Assembly: GCF_050624435.1 (NCBI RefSeq)
Contig: NC_134531.1
Location: 252,540,812-252,604,811, forward strand
From: Tenrec ecaudatus
Lineage: Eukaryota > Chordata > Mammalia > Afrosoricida > Tenrecidae
DNA: 64,000 bases
Direction of reading: 5' to 3'
A program made the position numbers and the translations under genes. The notes under the pieces were generated by a model. That model did no database searches. It saw only the letters and a list, made by a program, of their open reading frames with translations, and had not been told where the DNA came from. Shown here piece by piece: positions 1 through 10,744 of the stretch. The first letter of the stretch is position 1, and each line of letters begins with the position of its first letter.

Positions 1-955
1 TGAATTCCCCAAGGCGCGGTTTCAATAGCTCAATACCCTGAGTTACTGAACCCGCCTGCAAGCTTCTCAAAAAAGCCTGCTTCTAAAACTTTGCCAATTG
101 GATCTTTAGTTCTGTTCCGCACCCCAATAAACCTTACAGATGGAGGCTGAGATTCCAAGAGAGGAAAACAAAGCACTAAATTGCTCCACTAAACACATTC
201 CATGGCACTTATAAGCTAAAGGATACCAGCAATGTGAAATTACTGTGTCTGCACATAAAAAACCCCTACCAAGAAAATTAAGAACTCGGAAATGTTCAAA
301 ACTATACATTAAATTATAAACTGTGTCAAGAACAGAGTTGGGCAGAGTATCCCCTGGGAGGAAAACAGGGCTTTTCCTAGCCTCGGGCTAGCTACACAGG
401 CTGGAGCCCACCTAACTGGGTGTGGTACAGGCAGAAATGCCCTAGGCTAGGAAGAGTGGTCTGGAGGTCAGCAGTGGAGGTTGAGAGAACTGGAAAGAGA
501 CAAAGAAGAGAAAAAAAACTAAAAGCTAGACCTTTTAGACAGTGTGTGGTGGTGGGGGGGCATAGGGAAGAGAGGGAAACAAAAGTAACTGTGTAGCTGT
601 GTCCCACTCCCCACCCATGGAGCAGCAAGGGTTTAGTACCTGCAAAACTGCAGCTGAGCCGAGAAAAAGCCCATGAGCAGCACACCAGAACTGTGGGGGT
701 GACTGAGAGCAGAGATGTAAACAGAAGCAACAATGTAGCTGAACCCCAATCCCTCAGGAGGAGATGCAAGGGTCCTGTCTCTTCCCTGAGGCAGGCAGGG
801 GGTGGGGAGGTGGGGGGAACTGTGGCTGTGTTGAGACCAAGCTCCAAATGGTCCCGGCTCTGGCAGAGACAGTGGGTGGGCCAAGGTCAAGCCCAAGCTG
901 GCCTCCAGTGAGGTAATCCAAAAGCCCCCAGCCAGTTAAAGCCCCATGGGTGTAT
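1..955 (-). repeat. L1 5' UTR fragment
   Basis: The reverse complement of about 300-450 closely matches plus-strand 63,520-63,660. Shared signals include 'ctgtaccacac..agttaggt', 'tgtatagctagcc' and 'ccaggggatactctgcc', and the second copy lies just upstream of an L1 ORF1-like start at the window's right edge. CT-rich tracts (AG-rich on this strand, about 480-530) resemble those in the L1 5' UTR at 57-58.5 kb. The right limit near 955 is approximate, and 1-300 is assigned only by continuity. Open frames here (for example 392-847) are chance frames in GC-rich UTR. Confidence 0.55.
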
Positions 956-1039
956 GCCTACTTATCTTTATGATGCTCCTCCTGTGTTCCAGCTGTGTTA
1001 CTAAGTATTTGTGAGATTGCAAAAATAGAAACTCTGAAA

Positions 1040-1336
1040 TACTGATGATGGGCACATGGATTTATACAACCACTCTGAAAACAATGTGTGAATTCTAGCA
1101 AAATTGCACAGTGAATGCAAGTTAACTCTCTGGTATATTCCCTGGAGAAATAAATGTTTATGTGTACCAAAAACATGTGTAAGGGTATTCATATCAACAT
1201 TATTTATAATAACCCCATATATGAAAAGGACTAAATGTAGAATGCATAAATAAATTGAGAAATAAAAAATTGTTGAAGTGTATCTATATGGAATAATAGG
1301 GATGAGTTTTACAAGCAATGAAGTAATCAAAGGAAT
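1040..1336 (+). repeat. Old L1 (L1M-type) ORF2 end / 3' region
   Basis: The stretch carries diverged versions of the conserved mammalian L1 ORF2 end: 'ggtatattccctggagaaat', 'tgtgtaccaaaaacatgt', 'cattatttataataaccc' and 'aatgcataaataaattg'. It is heavily mutated, with stops in every frame. The ERV-L-type LTR that begins at 1,337 interrupts it. Confidence 0.6.
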
Positions 1337-1839
1337 TGTATTAGTCTGGGCAAACTAGAAAAACAAAATTTGTGGACACTCATATTTGTATAAGAAAGGG
1401 GTTTATATACAAGAGCAATTGAATATTGATAAAATATCCCAGCCCAGACCAGATGATGTCTATAAGTCCTATATTAGTCCATATGTCTGATAGCAATCTT
1501 CAGACACACAAAACACATGCAATGATGCCAAATACAGGAAGATCATAGGCCAGTTGGTGGGAAGTCTTGTGGATCCAGGGGTATTATAAGCATCCCAGAG
1601 CTGACAGAGGTCTCCACATGGAACCTCATGCTCAGCACACTAGTTTAGTTCCATGTATCTTGTCAGCTGCATTGTCTCCCAAGAAGTGAGCATGTGTCCT
1701 GCCTCCAGTGAGCTATTTATGTCCTGTTAATGAGATAAAGATCTCCAAATGAGGTCAACAAGCTACCACCTCATAGGCTAAATTCCACTCCTTCAATCTT
1801 AATCCTCTCAAATTGACAACAAATTATATAACTACCACA
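1337..1839 (-). repeat. Solo ERV-L-type (MLT2-like) LTR
   Basis: On the minus strand it opens TGTGGTAGTTATATAA and closes ..CCCAGACTAATACA, the terminal pattern of class III ERV-L/MLT2 LTRs. Two more copies of the family are at 24,960-25,476 and 31,525-32,087; all share 'gagacc[c/t]ctgtcag.gctgagatgctt' and 'ggcatcattgcatgtg'. No internal retroviral sequence follows, so it is treated as solo. I could not find a convincing 5-bp target duplication. Confidence 0.7.
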
Positions 1840-2769
1840 GTAAGCTTCAAAATACAATGGATGAGTAATCAATGTACTTTTAATAATACACATTATAATA
1901 GTACTATGTTGTCAATAAACTATAAAAGTACAAAAATTAAGGTGTTGATTCACACGGTTTTCATATAATTCATTTTAGGAATGTGATAGAAAAACATATA
2001 CACAAAGCTTAAGGAGTATTTCAGTGTTCCCTGTCCTTTATGAATAGTTTTTTCATAAATAGTTCCATATACTTTTTGAATAGTGCATGGATTTTATTCT
2101 GTAATTCTTTGTAAAGTTGCATACAATTTTTGTTTATGTTCCCTTAATATGTGTTATATTACATAATTTTTCACATTAAAATTGAAATGTTATTCAATTT
2201 ATCAAGGTCCATACAGAGTAGGTACACCTATAGCCAATGCTCAAACCGAAGGCTGATTTCTGAAAGGATCGGGCAAATGGACAAAATGCCACCCAAGTGA
2301 AACTAATGTTTGAAAAATTTAGAAAGTCAGGACAGATTTCCTAATCCACATTCAATACCTAAACATTCAGAACCTAAATGAAATGGAATGAGTTTCCATA
2401 TGTACAACTGTATCTGCCGATACTGTTTCCTTGAACCTTCAGTAAAAATTTGCACACAATGTTGTGAAATTATCAGTTTTGCAAAGTTGAAATAATCAGC
2501 CACTCTGAGAGAGAAAGATATGTCAGTTTGCTTTTATAAAGATTTAGAGTCTTTGAAATCACATGAGCAATTCTACTCACTAAGGTCATTATGAAAAAAT
2601 ATTATTTAAAGGTAAAATGTTTGGTATAGTGATATTATTAAATATACTAAGTAAAATGTATATATGAAATATATTTATCATTTATTCAACTATATATAAA
2701 CAGCTGAATATATTAATTGTAGATTTAATATTAAATTACTAAGTATATTAAGTTAAAATGTAAAAAGAA
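1840..2769. other. AT-rich intergenic DNA, nothing recognised
   Basis: Low-GC sequence with long A/T runs, especially 2,590-2,760 (ATATA-rich). I see no coding frame or repeat with recognisable ends. Confidence 0.5.
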
Positions 2770-3160
2770 CCAAACTCATGAGTTCACTGTGACTCAGCAA
2801 CTCTATAGGGCAGAGTAGAACTGTCTCTGTGGGTTTCCAAGACAGTAACTCTCTACGACTGTGGAAACTATCATCTTTCAAGTGGATTTGAACTCTCACG
2901 AATCAGCCCAACATGTCACCAACCAACTGTACCACCTCTCACAGCCATAGAGCCAATGCTGACTCTCTAGAAGACTCCCTGTGGGTTCCTGAGACTGTAA
3001 CTGTTTATAGGAGTAGAAAGGCCAGTCTTTTACCCATGAAGCTGCTGGTGGTTTTGAACTGCCACATGCAGATTGCAGCCGAATGGTACATCACCTGGTA
3101 CATCAAATGGTACATCACCTGGACTACTTACTATACCACTAGAGCTCCCTATACTAAGAT
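2770..3160 (-). repeat. Two adjacent AfroSINE copies
   Basis: Copy one (about 2,770-2,940) reads 'gactcagcaactctatagggcagagtagaactg' in parts, then 'ttgaactctcacgaatcagccc', the reverse complement of the tRNA-like head. Copy two (about 2,945-3,160) repeats the pattern with 'gagactgtaactgtttatagg', 'gctgctggtggttttgaactg' and a final 'ccactagagctccc'. Copy two contains a short direct repeat at 3,086-3,125 (three versions of 'tggtacatca[cc/aa]'). The 94-residue open frame across it is spurious. Confidence 0.75.
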
Positions 3161-3284
3161 AGTGATGATTATTTTTGTCTATATTATTGTAGTGTAGATT
3201 TCATTTACTCAAATCTTCCATGTTAGATTAAATATTTTACAATAATTATTCTAGTAAATATCCACATACAGTCTTTGTATTCAT

Positions 3285-3430
3285 GGAACGATTCTCATCT
3301 TCCATTTACATTGAAGGAACAGAGGCACGAAGAATTCATGCGCTCCCCAGGGATGTATTGCTAGTGGACAACAGAATCAGACTTCAAAAACCAGGGATTT
3401 CATCCTATAGCTCACTCACTTCCCATACTC
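3285..3430 (-). repeat. MIR SINE
   Basis: The order 'catttacattgaagga.cagaggca', 'gctagtgga..acagaatcagacttcaaa..cagg' and 'tcactcacttccca' fits the reverse complement of the MIR core (..CTCAGTTTCCTCATCTGTAAAATG.. region). It is strongly diverged, as expected for a pan-mammalian MIR. Confidence 0.55.
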
Positions 3431-5159
3431 TATTTGCTCCTTAACAAAGGAAGATATTGCTGTCCTGGATCAGACCAATCTCTACTTTTTCTTATTTCAT
3501 TCAGGGAGATTTGAACGTGGAAGGGGGTTGGAGATACTAACAAGGTCTTGGTGTGGTTTTCTACTGATGTGTCTGTGATCGGCTTTGAATTCAGATAAGG
3601 AATGTGAGACCACTCCGTTGTCAGAGTGACCAATTCTGGGGGATGGCAGACAGGTATGGGATGGAATATGGATGGTGGTATTGGAGCAAGAGGAAAGACT
3701 AAATACTGATGAATAAAAATGAAAAATATCATAAATTTAGAGAACAGTCATAACCACTGGCAGATGGCTCTAATGAGCCAACCAGGACTTCACATGGTGT
3801 GCAGAGAAAGACCAAACAGAAAAGAAACCATCACGGTTGACTTTGACCCAAGGGATTCATCAGTATTAATTATGTAAACACGGTTCTCATTTGATGACAG
3901 CACTGTTACCTTTCCTAAGAAATCCCTAGTGATTGCCTAATAATGTCCACTGAGCATTGCATGTAAATTACAGATAGGAACTTACAATTACTGAAGTCTC
4001 CCAATTCCCCATCTTGTAACATCAAACTTTTAATGAAGTCTCTGGTGGAGATTCTTCATATTCACTCTTACAGCTTCAAAAGGGAGCGATAATTTTCTAT
4101 GTATGTCACTAGTTAACAAATAAGGCTAAGCATAAGTCAGGAATTTGTCCTCTGTATTTCTCAGTTGATGGAATCTTTTTAAAAAATTATCTTCAAAATG
4201 GAAATATTTTGGTATTTTCTGTGGTGACAAAAGTAAATGAAGAAGCCCCTCCCCTCATTTCATAATGAAATGAGAAAATCATTGGGGTCTCTTAGTAGAT
4301 TTGCTAACACTATTGATTTATACTTAAAATGCATAAATCTTATTAAATATTGGCTAGTATAGAAATAATAGAGATATTTAATACTGGGGAAACTGAGAAG
4401 CATTCTTATTTCTTTTTTCAATTAAGGAAATAATAATAATATTAATGTATAATATACCGAGGGCTTTGTGGTGGGTGAGAAAGAGGTAAGGAAATTGAGT
4501 CAAGGTGTATTTTTCCCCATCATGAACATGCACCTGCTCATCTCTTCAAGATTAGTGAGAATTTGACTAGAAGAATTTCATTGGGAATCCTTATCCATTC
4601 CTCTGATCATGACCCTGCAGACTTGTTGTCATTCCCTGAGCTCCATGGACATCTAAAATGGAACAATCTGAATTCCTTGAGGATGCCACGACTGCCAATT
4701 TAATGTATTGTGAATAGGGGTTTTTGTATTAGTGGGAGGGAAACACCATGTGCAGATGTGTACAGATCTTGATGGAGGCTCTGCCAACAAACTGTCGTTT
4801 CACAGTATGATATTTTTGTTTAATAGTTCTTTCCATGATTTTATAGTGATGTTTTTGACACTCCCTTCCCTGTATACCTTCATATATGCTCTTGTATATG
4901 CCATCTAGTCACTTTCAATGCATACATATTGCTACCAGAAGAAAACATTATGTATTTTCTTTAGAAGCAAAACAAACAAAACAAAACAATGTGATGTGAT
5001 CAACAAGGGAATCATATTGTCTGTATAAAAAAGATTTAAAAAGAAACATAGATATCTTGAGTATTATAGAGGATGAAAGTCAAGCATCTATAAAAGTACT
5101 CTTATGGGAGAAAAAAAGGCTAAATAATCAAGGAATAAGTACATTTGCTTGAGATGATG
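3431..5159. other. Unassigned intergenic DNA
   Basis: No coding potential beyond short chance frames (for example 3,430-3,732 minus, with no recognisable domain) and no repeat that I can name. There is a local A-rich stretch at 4,970-4,990. Confidence 0.4.
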
Positions 5160-5329
5160 AGGGTCCTTGCAGGTAAGAGCAATTAGTCCAAAGTTATCCA
5201 CATGAACATGAGTTAGATCACTAAGAACACCAGGAACAAGAGAGGAACTATCTGGATGATATGAAACTTTCCTGCATACAAATGACTACAGACAGATATA
5301 TTACATTATGATATCAAGAATGTCATATC

Positions 5330-5660
5330 TTGTTTGCTTTCACACAGTGATCACATGCAGATATGGGTGCAATAGCAAAATGTAGTGAAGAAAATATATG
5401 GTGCCTGTCTTTCAGAAAAATTATATCCGGGATCTTAAAGATTTGTTTTACAAACAAGCAGCTATTGAAATGAACAGTTAACATGGGAGAAACACATGAG
5501 GCTCTGTGATCCAAGGATTGTAAATAATATACCCTAAATCTAAAAGAAGAAATGGTACCAGAGCTTTGTAAACACCTCATTTGCAGGAGGCTATAGATGA
5601 CAGTGGAAGCCCAAAGTCCATTTGCAGTATTCATACATGGAGTAAGCCCCTAATGAATTA
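5330..5660 (+). repeat. Old L1 3' UTR module
   Basis: A diverged copy of the module common in this window: 'gtgaagaaaa.atatggtgcctg', 'atatccgggatcttaaagatt.g', 'aaacaagcagct', 'catgggagaaacacatgaggctctgtgatcc'. Compare the younger copy at 34,310-34,450. More decayed than the others. Confidence 0.5.
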
Positions 5661-5785
5661 CCTCTGACTAGGCACCAGGAGCGCAAACAGTCTTGCTATC
5701 ATGCAGATTGCATTAGAAATTAGATTGCTGAAGATTCCCTTAGAGTAAAATGTAGTTTCTAATCATTTGATCTCCCTTATGTTGT

Positions 5786-7130
5786 TAGGTTCCATTGAGT
5801 TGATTACAACCAAAAGCGACCATGTGCACAACAGAAAGGAACACCACACAGTCCTGTCACATGTCCATAATCATTCCCATACCCAGGCACATAGTTGCAG
5901 CCACTGTGTCAATCCATCTCATTGGGGATCTTCCTGGACTCTCCACTTTACCCAGCAAATGTCCTTGTCCAGGGACTGGTCTCTCCTGACAATAGGTCTA
6001 AAGGTTGTAAGTGTTGTCATGCTTGCCTCTAGTGAGCACTCTGGGTGTACTTCTTGCAAAGCAGATTTGTTTGTCCTTTGAGCAATCCATGATCCTTTCA
6101 ATATTTTCCTCCAATACTAAAATTAAAATACATTGATTCTAGTTCAGTCATCCTTACTCAGTGTCCAACTTACTCATGCATATGAAGCCAAGGAAATAGC
6201 ATGGTTTGGATCAGGTGCACCTTAGTTTTCAAAGCAACATCCTTGTTTTTCAACACTATTCATGGCTATTGTTCAGTAGATTTACCCAACATAGCTCATC
6301 TTTCAATGTCTTGAATACTGTTTCCATGAGCATTGATTGTGGATCCAAGCAAGGCAAAATCCTTGACAGCTTCCAACTTTTTCAGCATGATGTCACCTAT
6401 TGGTCCTGTTGTGGGGATTTTGGTTTTCTTTACTTTAAGTCATAATCCATACTGCAGGCTGCCATCCTTGATCTTCATTAGCAAGTGCTTCAAGTCCTCC
6501 TCACTGTTTGCAAGCAAGGTTGCTTCCTCTGTATACTACAGGCTTTCAGTTGTTAATAAGCCTTCCTCCAGTCCTAATCCACATTCTTCTTCAAATAAGC
6601 TAGGTTCACTGGTTATTTGCTCAGCATAGAGGTTGAACAAGTATGGTGAGAGGATACAACCCTGATGCACATCTTTCCTTATTTTAAAGCAATGCAGTAT
6701 TTCCTTGTTCTGTTCACACAATTGCCTTTTGTTCCATCTAAAGGTTCCACATGAGCACAAGGAAGCATTCTGGAATTCCCATTCTTTTCAAGGCTACCTA
6801 TAGTTTGTTATGATGCACATACTCAAATGCCTTGGCATAGACAATAAAACACAAGAAAACATCTTTATGGTTTTCTGTTTTCAACCAAGATCTATCTCAA
6901 AGCAGCAATAAAATCCCTTGTTCCATGCACTCTGCTGAATCTGGCCTGAATCTCTGGCAGCTCCCTTTCAATGTATGCATTGAAATGCTGAATCCATTGT
7001 GGGATGATCTTAAGCAAAATTTTGTGATATCAATAATATTGTTCCATAGTTGAGCATTCTATGGGGTTGTCTTTTTTTGGAATGGACACCGATATGGATC
7101 TCTTCAGTGAGTTGTCCCAGTAGCTACTTC
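5786..7130 (-). mobile_element. RTE/BovB LINE, 3' part
   Basis: The reverse complement corresponds to the RT thumb region and C-terminal part plus 3' tail of an afrotherian RTE. Landmarks are the tail 'ggttccattgagttgattac' at 5,787, 'caatccatctcattgg..gatcttcc', 'ccttgtccagggactggt', 'gaggttgaacaagtatggtgagaggatacaaccctg' in parts at about 6,630-6,665, and 'atgccttggcatagacaataaaacacaa' in parts near 6,828-6,855. On the minus strand 6,536-6,760 reads as RT motif (..KIRKDVHQGCILSPYLFNLY..), followed by frameshifts. The element is truncated at its 5' end and inactive. Confidence 0.8.
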
Positions 7131-7309
7131 CTAATTTCCTGGCAGATCTCTCTTGTTATCCATTTAAATATGTTCTGATTTTTAATATATTCTGCTTTCT
7201 TTTTGATTGAGCCCTTTCTCTGTTTTTCTTTGCTATTGTCATTAGTTTTTTCATATACATACTTTTTGTATATGAAACCCAGAATAGGTAAATCTATAGA
7301 GACTGTCAC

Positions 7310-7806
7310 TAGATTAATGGTTCCTTGATGGCATGGCAGTGGATGGTAGGGAGAAATGGTGAGCTAACAATGATGAGTACAAGACTGAAAAGGAGTTGTA
7401 AAACTGAGTGTATTGATCATTGTACAACCCTTCTTGAAGACGTTAACTATTCAGTGGTGTGATTTATGAATTATATGCCAATAAAACTGTTGAGAAATAT
7501 AAAAGAATTTCAGATAGGAGGAATTCAAGCAGTCATTAAAAAAACCCAGAAGACAAAGACCAAAATGTATATCCAAAGAGATTTTGAAATTTGTTCCTGA
7601 ACTGAAGAAAATATTTTCTGTGCATAATAATTGAATGATGGAGGAAGAATCAAAGGAGGATGGAAGAGAAAGAGGAGATGATATGAAGGGCTCAAGTGGA
7701 GGGCAAAGGTTTTGAGAATGGGGATGGCAACGAATGAACAAATGTGCTTGACGCAGTGGATGTATGTATGGATTGTGGTGGGAGTTGTGCGAGCCCCCAA
7801 TTAAAA
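7310..7806 (+). repeat. Two L1 3' ends in tandem
   Basis: The first end (about 7,310-7,500) closes 'attgatcattgtacaaccc..ccaataaaactgtt'. The second (about 7,540-7,806) is the abundant tenrec-type L1 3' end: 'atgaagggctcaagtggagggcaaa', 'atgtatgtatggattgtgg..agttgt..gagccccc'. They separate the two RTE fragments of this region. Confidence 0.65.
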
Positions 7807-7849
7807 AACAAGAGGATGGAAGAAATATAGAGAGTGACTATATCCAAAA

Positions 7850-9297
7850 TAATTCCAGGATGTTTAACTATTACAGGGGGTAGTATTGAAGAAGAACAGA
7901 CGGCATTGAAGAAAGAAGCCTAAGCTGCCGTAATGTTAAGGCTCCAGAAATTGATGAATAAAAATCAAAATGTTTCAATAAGCTAATGCAGTACTGGAAG
8001 CACTCATCTATGCTATGAAATTAAAGGCAATTACCCTTCCAATCTACTAGAAAATACCGTATTTGCATGCATCTCCCATAAAGATGAACCATTAGGACAT
8101 GTAAATTGTTGACAATATCATTAATATAAAGTATTGTAACAACACACTGACACTTAACTACCAGGAATTCAAGCTGTGTTCAGGAGACATGCAAGAAGTA
8201 TATCATTGCTGATATCAGGTGGTTCTTATATCAGGTGGAACTGAAAGTATTGCATACCAGAAGCATTTTAACCTCTATGTTATTGAATTATGCAAAGTAA
8301 TTCTACTGTATGTGCCATAAGAAATTATGGGCAATGATGCAATTAATGGTAATTCCAGACTATTTAATTGTGTTCATACAGAAATTGTGCTTAGACATAG
8401 GCAGTCATCTAAAGAAAATAAGGGGATATTGCATGGTTTATAATCAGGAAATGTGCTTATTAGGTTTTATCCTTTAAACATACTTGATTTGTATCTGAGA
8501 AGTTGGCATAGAAAAAGGAATGCAGTATCATGACTGAAGGAAGGCTTATTATTAACTTTGCGTTATGAGATCTCATGAAGTTACCTATTGAAATTGTATA
8601 AGACTTGGAACAGTTACTGATGAATATCAAAGGTTACAGGATTGCCAATCAATATGAAGAAAACTAGTAGTCTCACAATGGGACCAGTAAGCAACATCAT
8701 GAAAAGTGGGAAAAGATTATTAAGGATTTTATTTTGCTTAGAATTGCTATCAAATCCATGGAAGAATCAGACAAGAAATCAAAAGAGGAATTGCACTGAG
8801 AATATCTGATGCAAAAGTCCTCTTTAGACTGTGAAGCAAAGATGACAGATTGAGGATGAAGGCGGGCCTTATCCAACCCAGGATGTTTTTAATCATCTTT
8901 AAAGCATGTGAAAGCTGGGCACTGAACTGGGGAGACCAGGAAAGCATAGTTGTTGGCGTGGAAAGGAGTATTGAATGAATGTTGCTGGAAGAGAAGGAAC
9001 AAGACTCCTTGGAAAAAGAAGACTACAATGCTTCTTTGAGATAAGGATTCAAATATTTTGTCTAAAGTAATTAGGATGTTTTCAGGAGGGACCAATTCCT
9101 GGAGAAGAACAGAATATTTAGTAAAGTCTCACATCTGCAGAAAAGGGGAAAAACCTTGAAAAAGATTGATACAGTAACTGCAACCATGGTCTCAAATACA
9201 GCTAGGATTGTGAGGATGGCCGAGGACCAGGCGGTGCTTCATTTTCAGTCACTATGCATCTCAGTCAACTTGACAGCACTTAAGAACAACACAAACA
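7850..9297 (+). mobile_element. RTE/BovB LINE, RT to 3' tail
   Basis: Plus-strand RTE sequence runs from 'aggctccagaaattgatga' (conserved in RTE RT; compare 32,590-32,610) through 'gcatgtgaaagctgggca' (about 8,905) to the tail 'agtcaacttgacagcacttaagaacaac' at about 9,265-9,293. Every frame has stops. It lies head-to-head with the RTE at 5,786-7,130, so both 3' ends point outward. Confidence 0.65.
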
Positions 9298-10029
9298 TCC
9301 AAACTGGTCCATGATTTTCACTGTTATTATGCAGATATGATCAATAGCATTGTTCTTGAACTATTGACAATAGTGAATAAGGCCACTATTCACTTCTGGA
9401 AATATCATGCACATGCATAGTGTATACATGCAAAAGCTGTTCCAGGTATTTTTCAAACATAATTTTGCCATCAGCATGTGCAAATCATAGACATAGGCAT
9501 TCTATTTGTGAAAATATGATATATATGGGAGCTTAATATATTACATGTATATTAATTGAGATAAAAATGAATTAGTGAAAATGCCTAATTTTTAAATTGT
9601 TACTGGATGAAGATTTGAAAGTTAAAGAAAAGGAGCAATAAACATTTAAAGAAAATTAATGGAATAAATACAAATATAATGTAAAACTCTCTTTATCTTC
9701 CTGGACATGGAGTCTTTCTTACCCTGTCCTTTTGAAACCCTCTCAGAGGAGTTTTTGTCTCCTACATTCTCATTCAACCCAGTCCTCAAAGAGTGTATTC
9801 CAACTTTGGCTGCAATTTCGTTCTGGCAGCACCATCTCGCACAGCACTAAGCCTGGTCCTGAGGTTGGCATAAAACTAGCATCCTGATGACTCATGCTGC
9901 ATCTTCCTCTCAGCTGGCAGGGTCTTAAGATAACCTGACCGGTAGGAATGAGCATTGGAGATAAAGGTGCTGTCTTTTTAAATGCTATGTGGTGTATCAT
10001 TAGAACCATCAGTGGTGAAAAATGAAGAC
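9298..10029. other. Unassigned intergenic DNA
   Basis: No recognisable gene or named repeat. The 79-residue minus-strand frame at 9,770-10,009 has no domain signature. Confidence 0.4.
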
Positions 10030-10250
10030 ATTTGGCACATGGCTTACCTTTAGGTTGCTAACTGCAAGGTCAGTAATTGGAACCCAACTGGTCACTCCAG
10101 GGGAATTAGATGAGGCTTTCTGCTCCCTAAAGATTTACAGCCTCTCAATCCACAGGTCCAATTCTACTCTGTCCCAGAGAGTGGCAATGAGTTGAAATTG
10201 ACATGAATTGATGACTGTGAGTTTTGTTTTCTTTTTGCTTTTAATTTGAT
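10030..10250 (+). repeat. AfroSINE
   Basis: Plus-strand SINE: tRNA-like head 'aggttgctaactgcaaggtcagtaattgga', then 'ttctactctgtcccagaga', and a tail 'gtggcaatgagttgaaattgacatgaattg' followed by a T-rich stretch. Confidence 0.7.
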
Positions 10251-10324
10251 TTTACTCTCAAGGGGCTTAAAGTAAAAAGAATATTGGATTTTAAAAGGTG
10301 CCCGGTAGATGGTAGGCTGTCAGG

Positions 10325-10530
10325 AGAATACATTCACTGCCATAGAGTAGATGCTAACTCATGGCAACCTATTAGGACAGGGTAGAACTGCCCCTATGTA
10401 TATCTGAGACTATAACTCTTTGTAGGTAGAAAGTTCCAGTCTTTCTCCTGCAGTGCAGCTGGTGATTTCAAACTGCTGACCCTGAGGATCAGAGCCCAAT
10501 GGTTAATCACCGTACAACCATAGGAAGGTA
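10325..10530 (-). repeat. AfroSINE
   Basis: Minus-strand copy: 'cactgccatagagtagatgctaactcatgg', 'aggacagggtagaactgcccc', 'ctgagactataactctttg', 'cagctggtgatttcaaactgctgaccctg', 'ggttaatcaccgtacaacca'. It is in opposite orientation to the SINE 80 bp to its left. Confidence 0.8.
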
Positions 10531-10744
10531 TAATAAAGTTTTATTTACTTAGTGACTCCAAAATACTACACCAGTATTAAATGTTAGGAGATTGACCAGA
10601 AACATTAACTTGCCAAGTGATTTGAAATTTCTAAAGAAATAAGATTTGTATTCATGAACTTTCTATTAATATTAATAGAAATATTAATAATTAATATTTT
10701 TCATTGAAATCATGCTAGACTAAACATGGAAAATTTTTCTTTTA

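Noticed and set aside
392-847. 151-residue minus-strand frame
   Set aside because: Falls in L1 5' UTR, low-complexity, no conserved domain.
3086-3125. Repeated 'tggtacatca' as a CRISPR-like or regulatory array
   Set aside because: Only three short imperfect copies without spacers, inside an AfroSINE in a mammalian genome.
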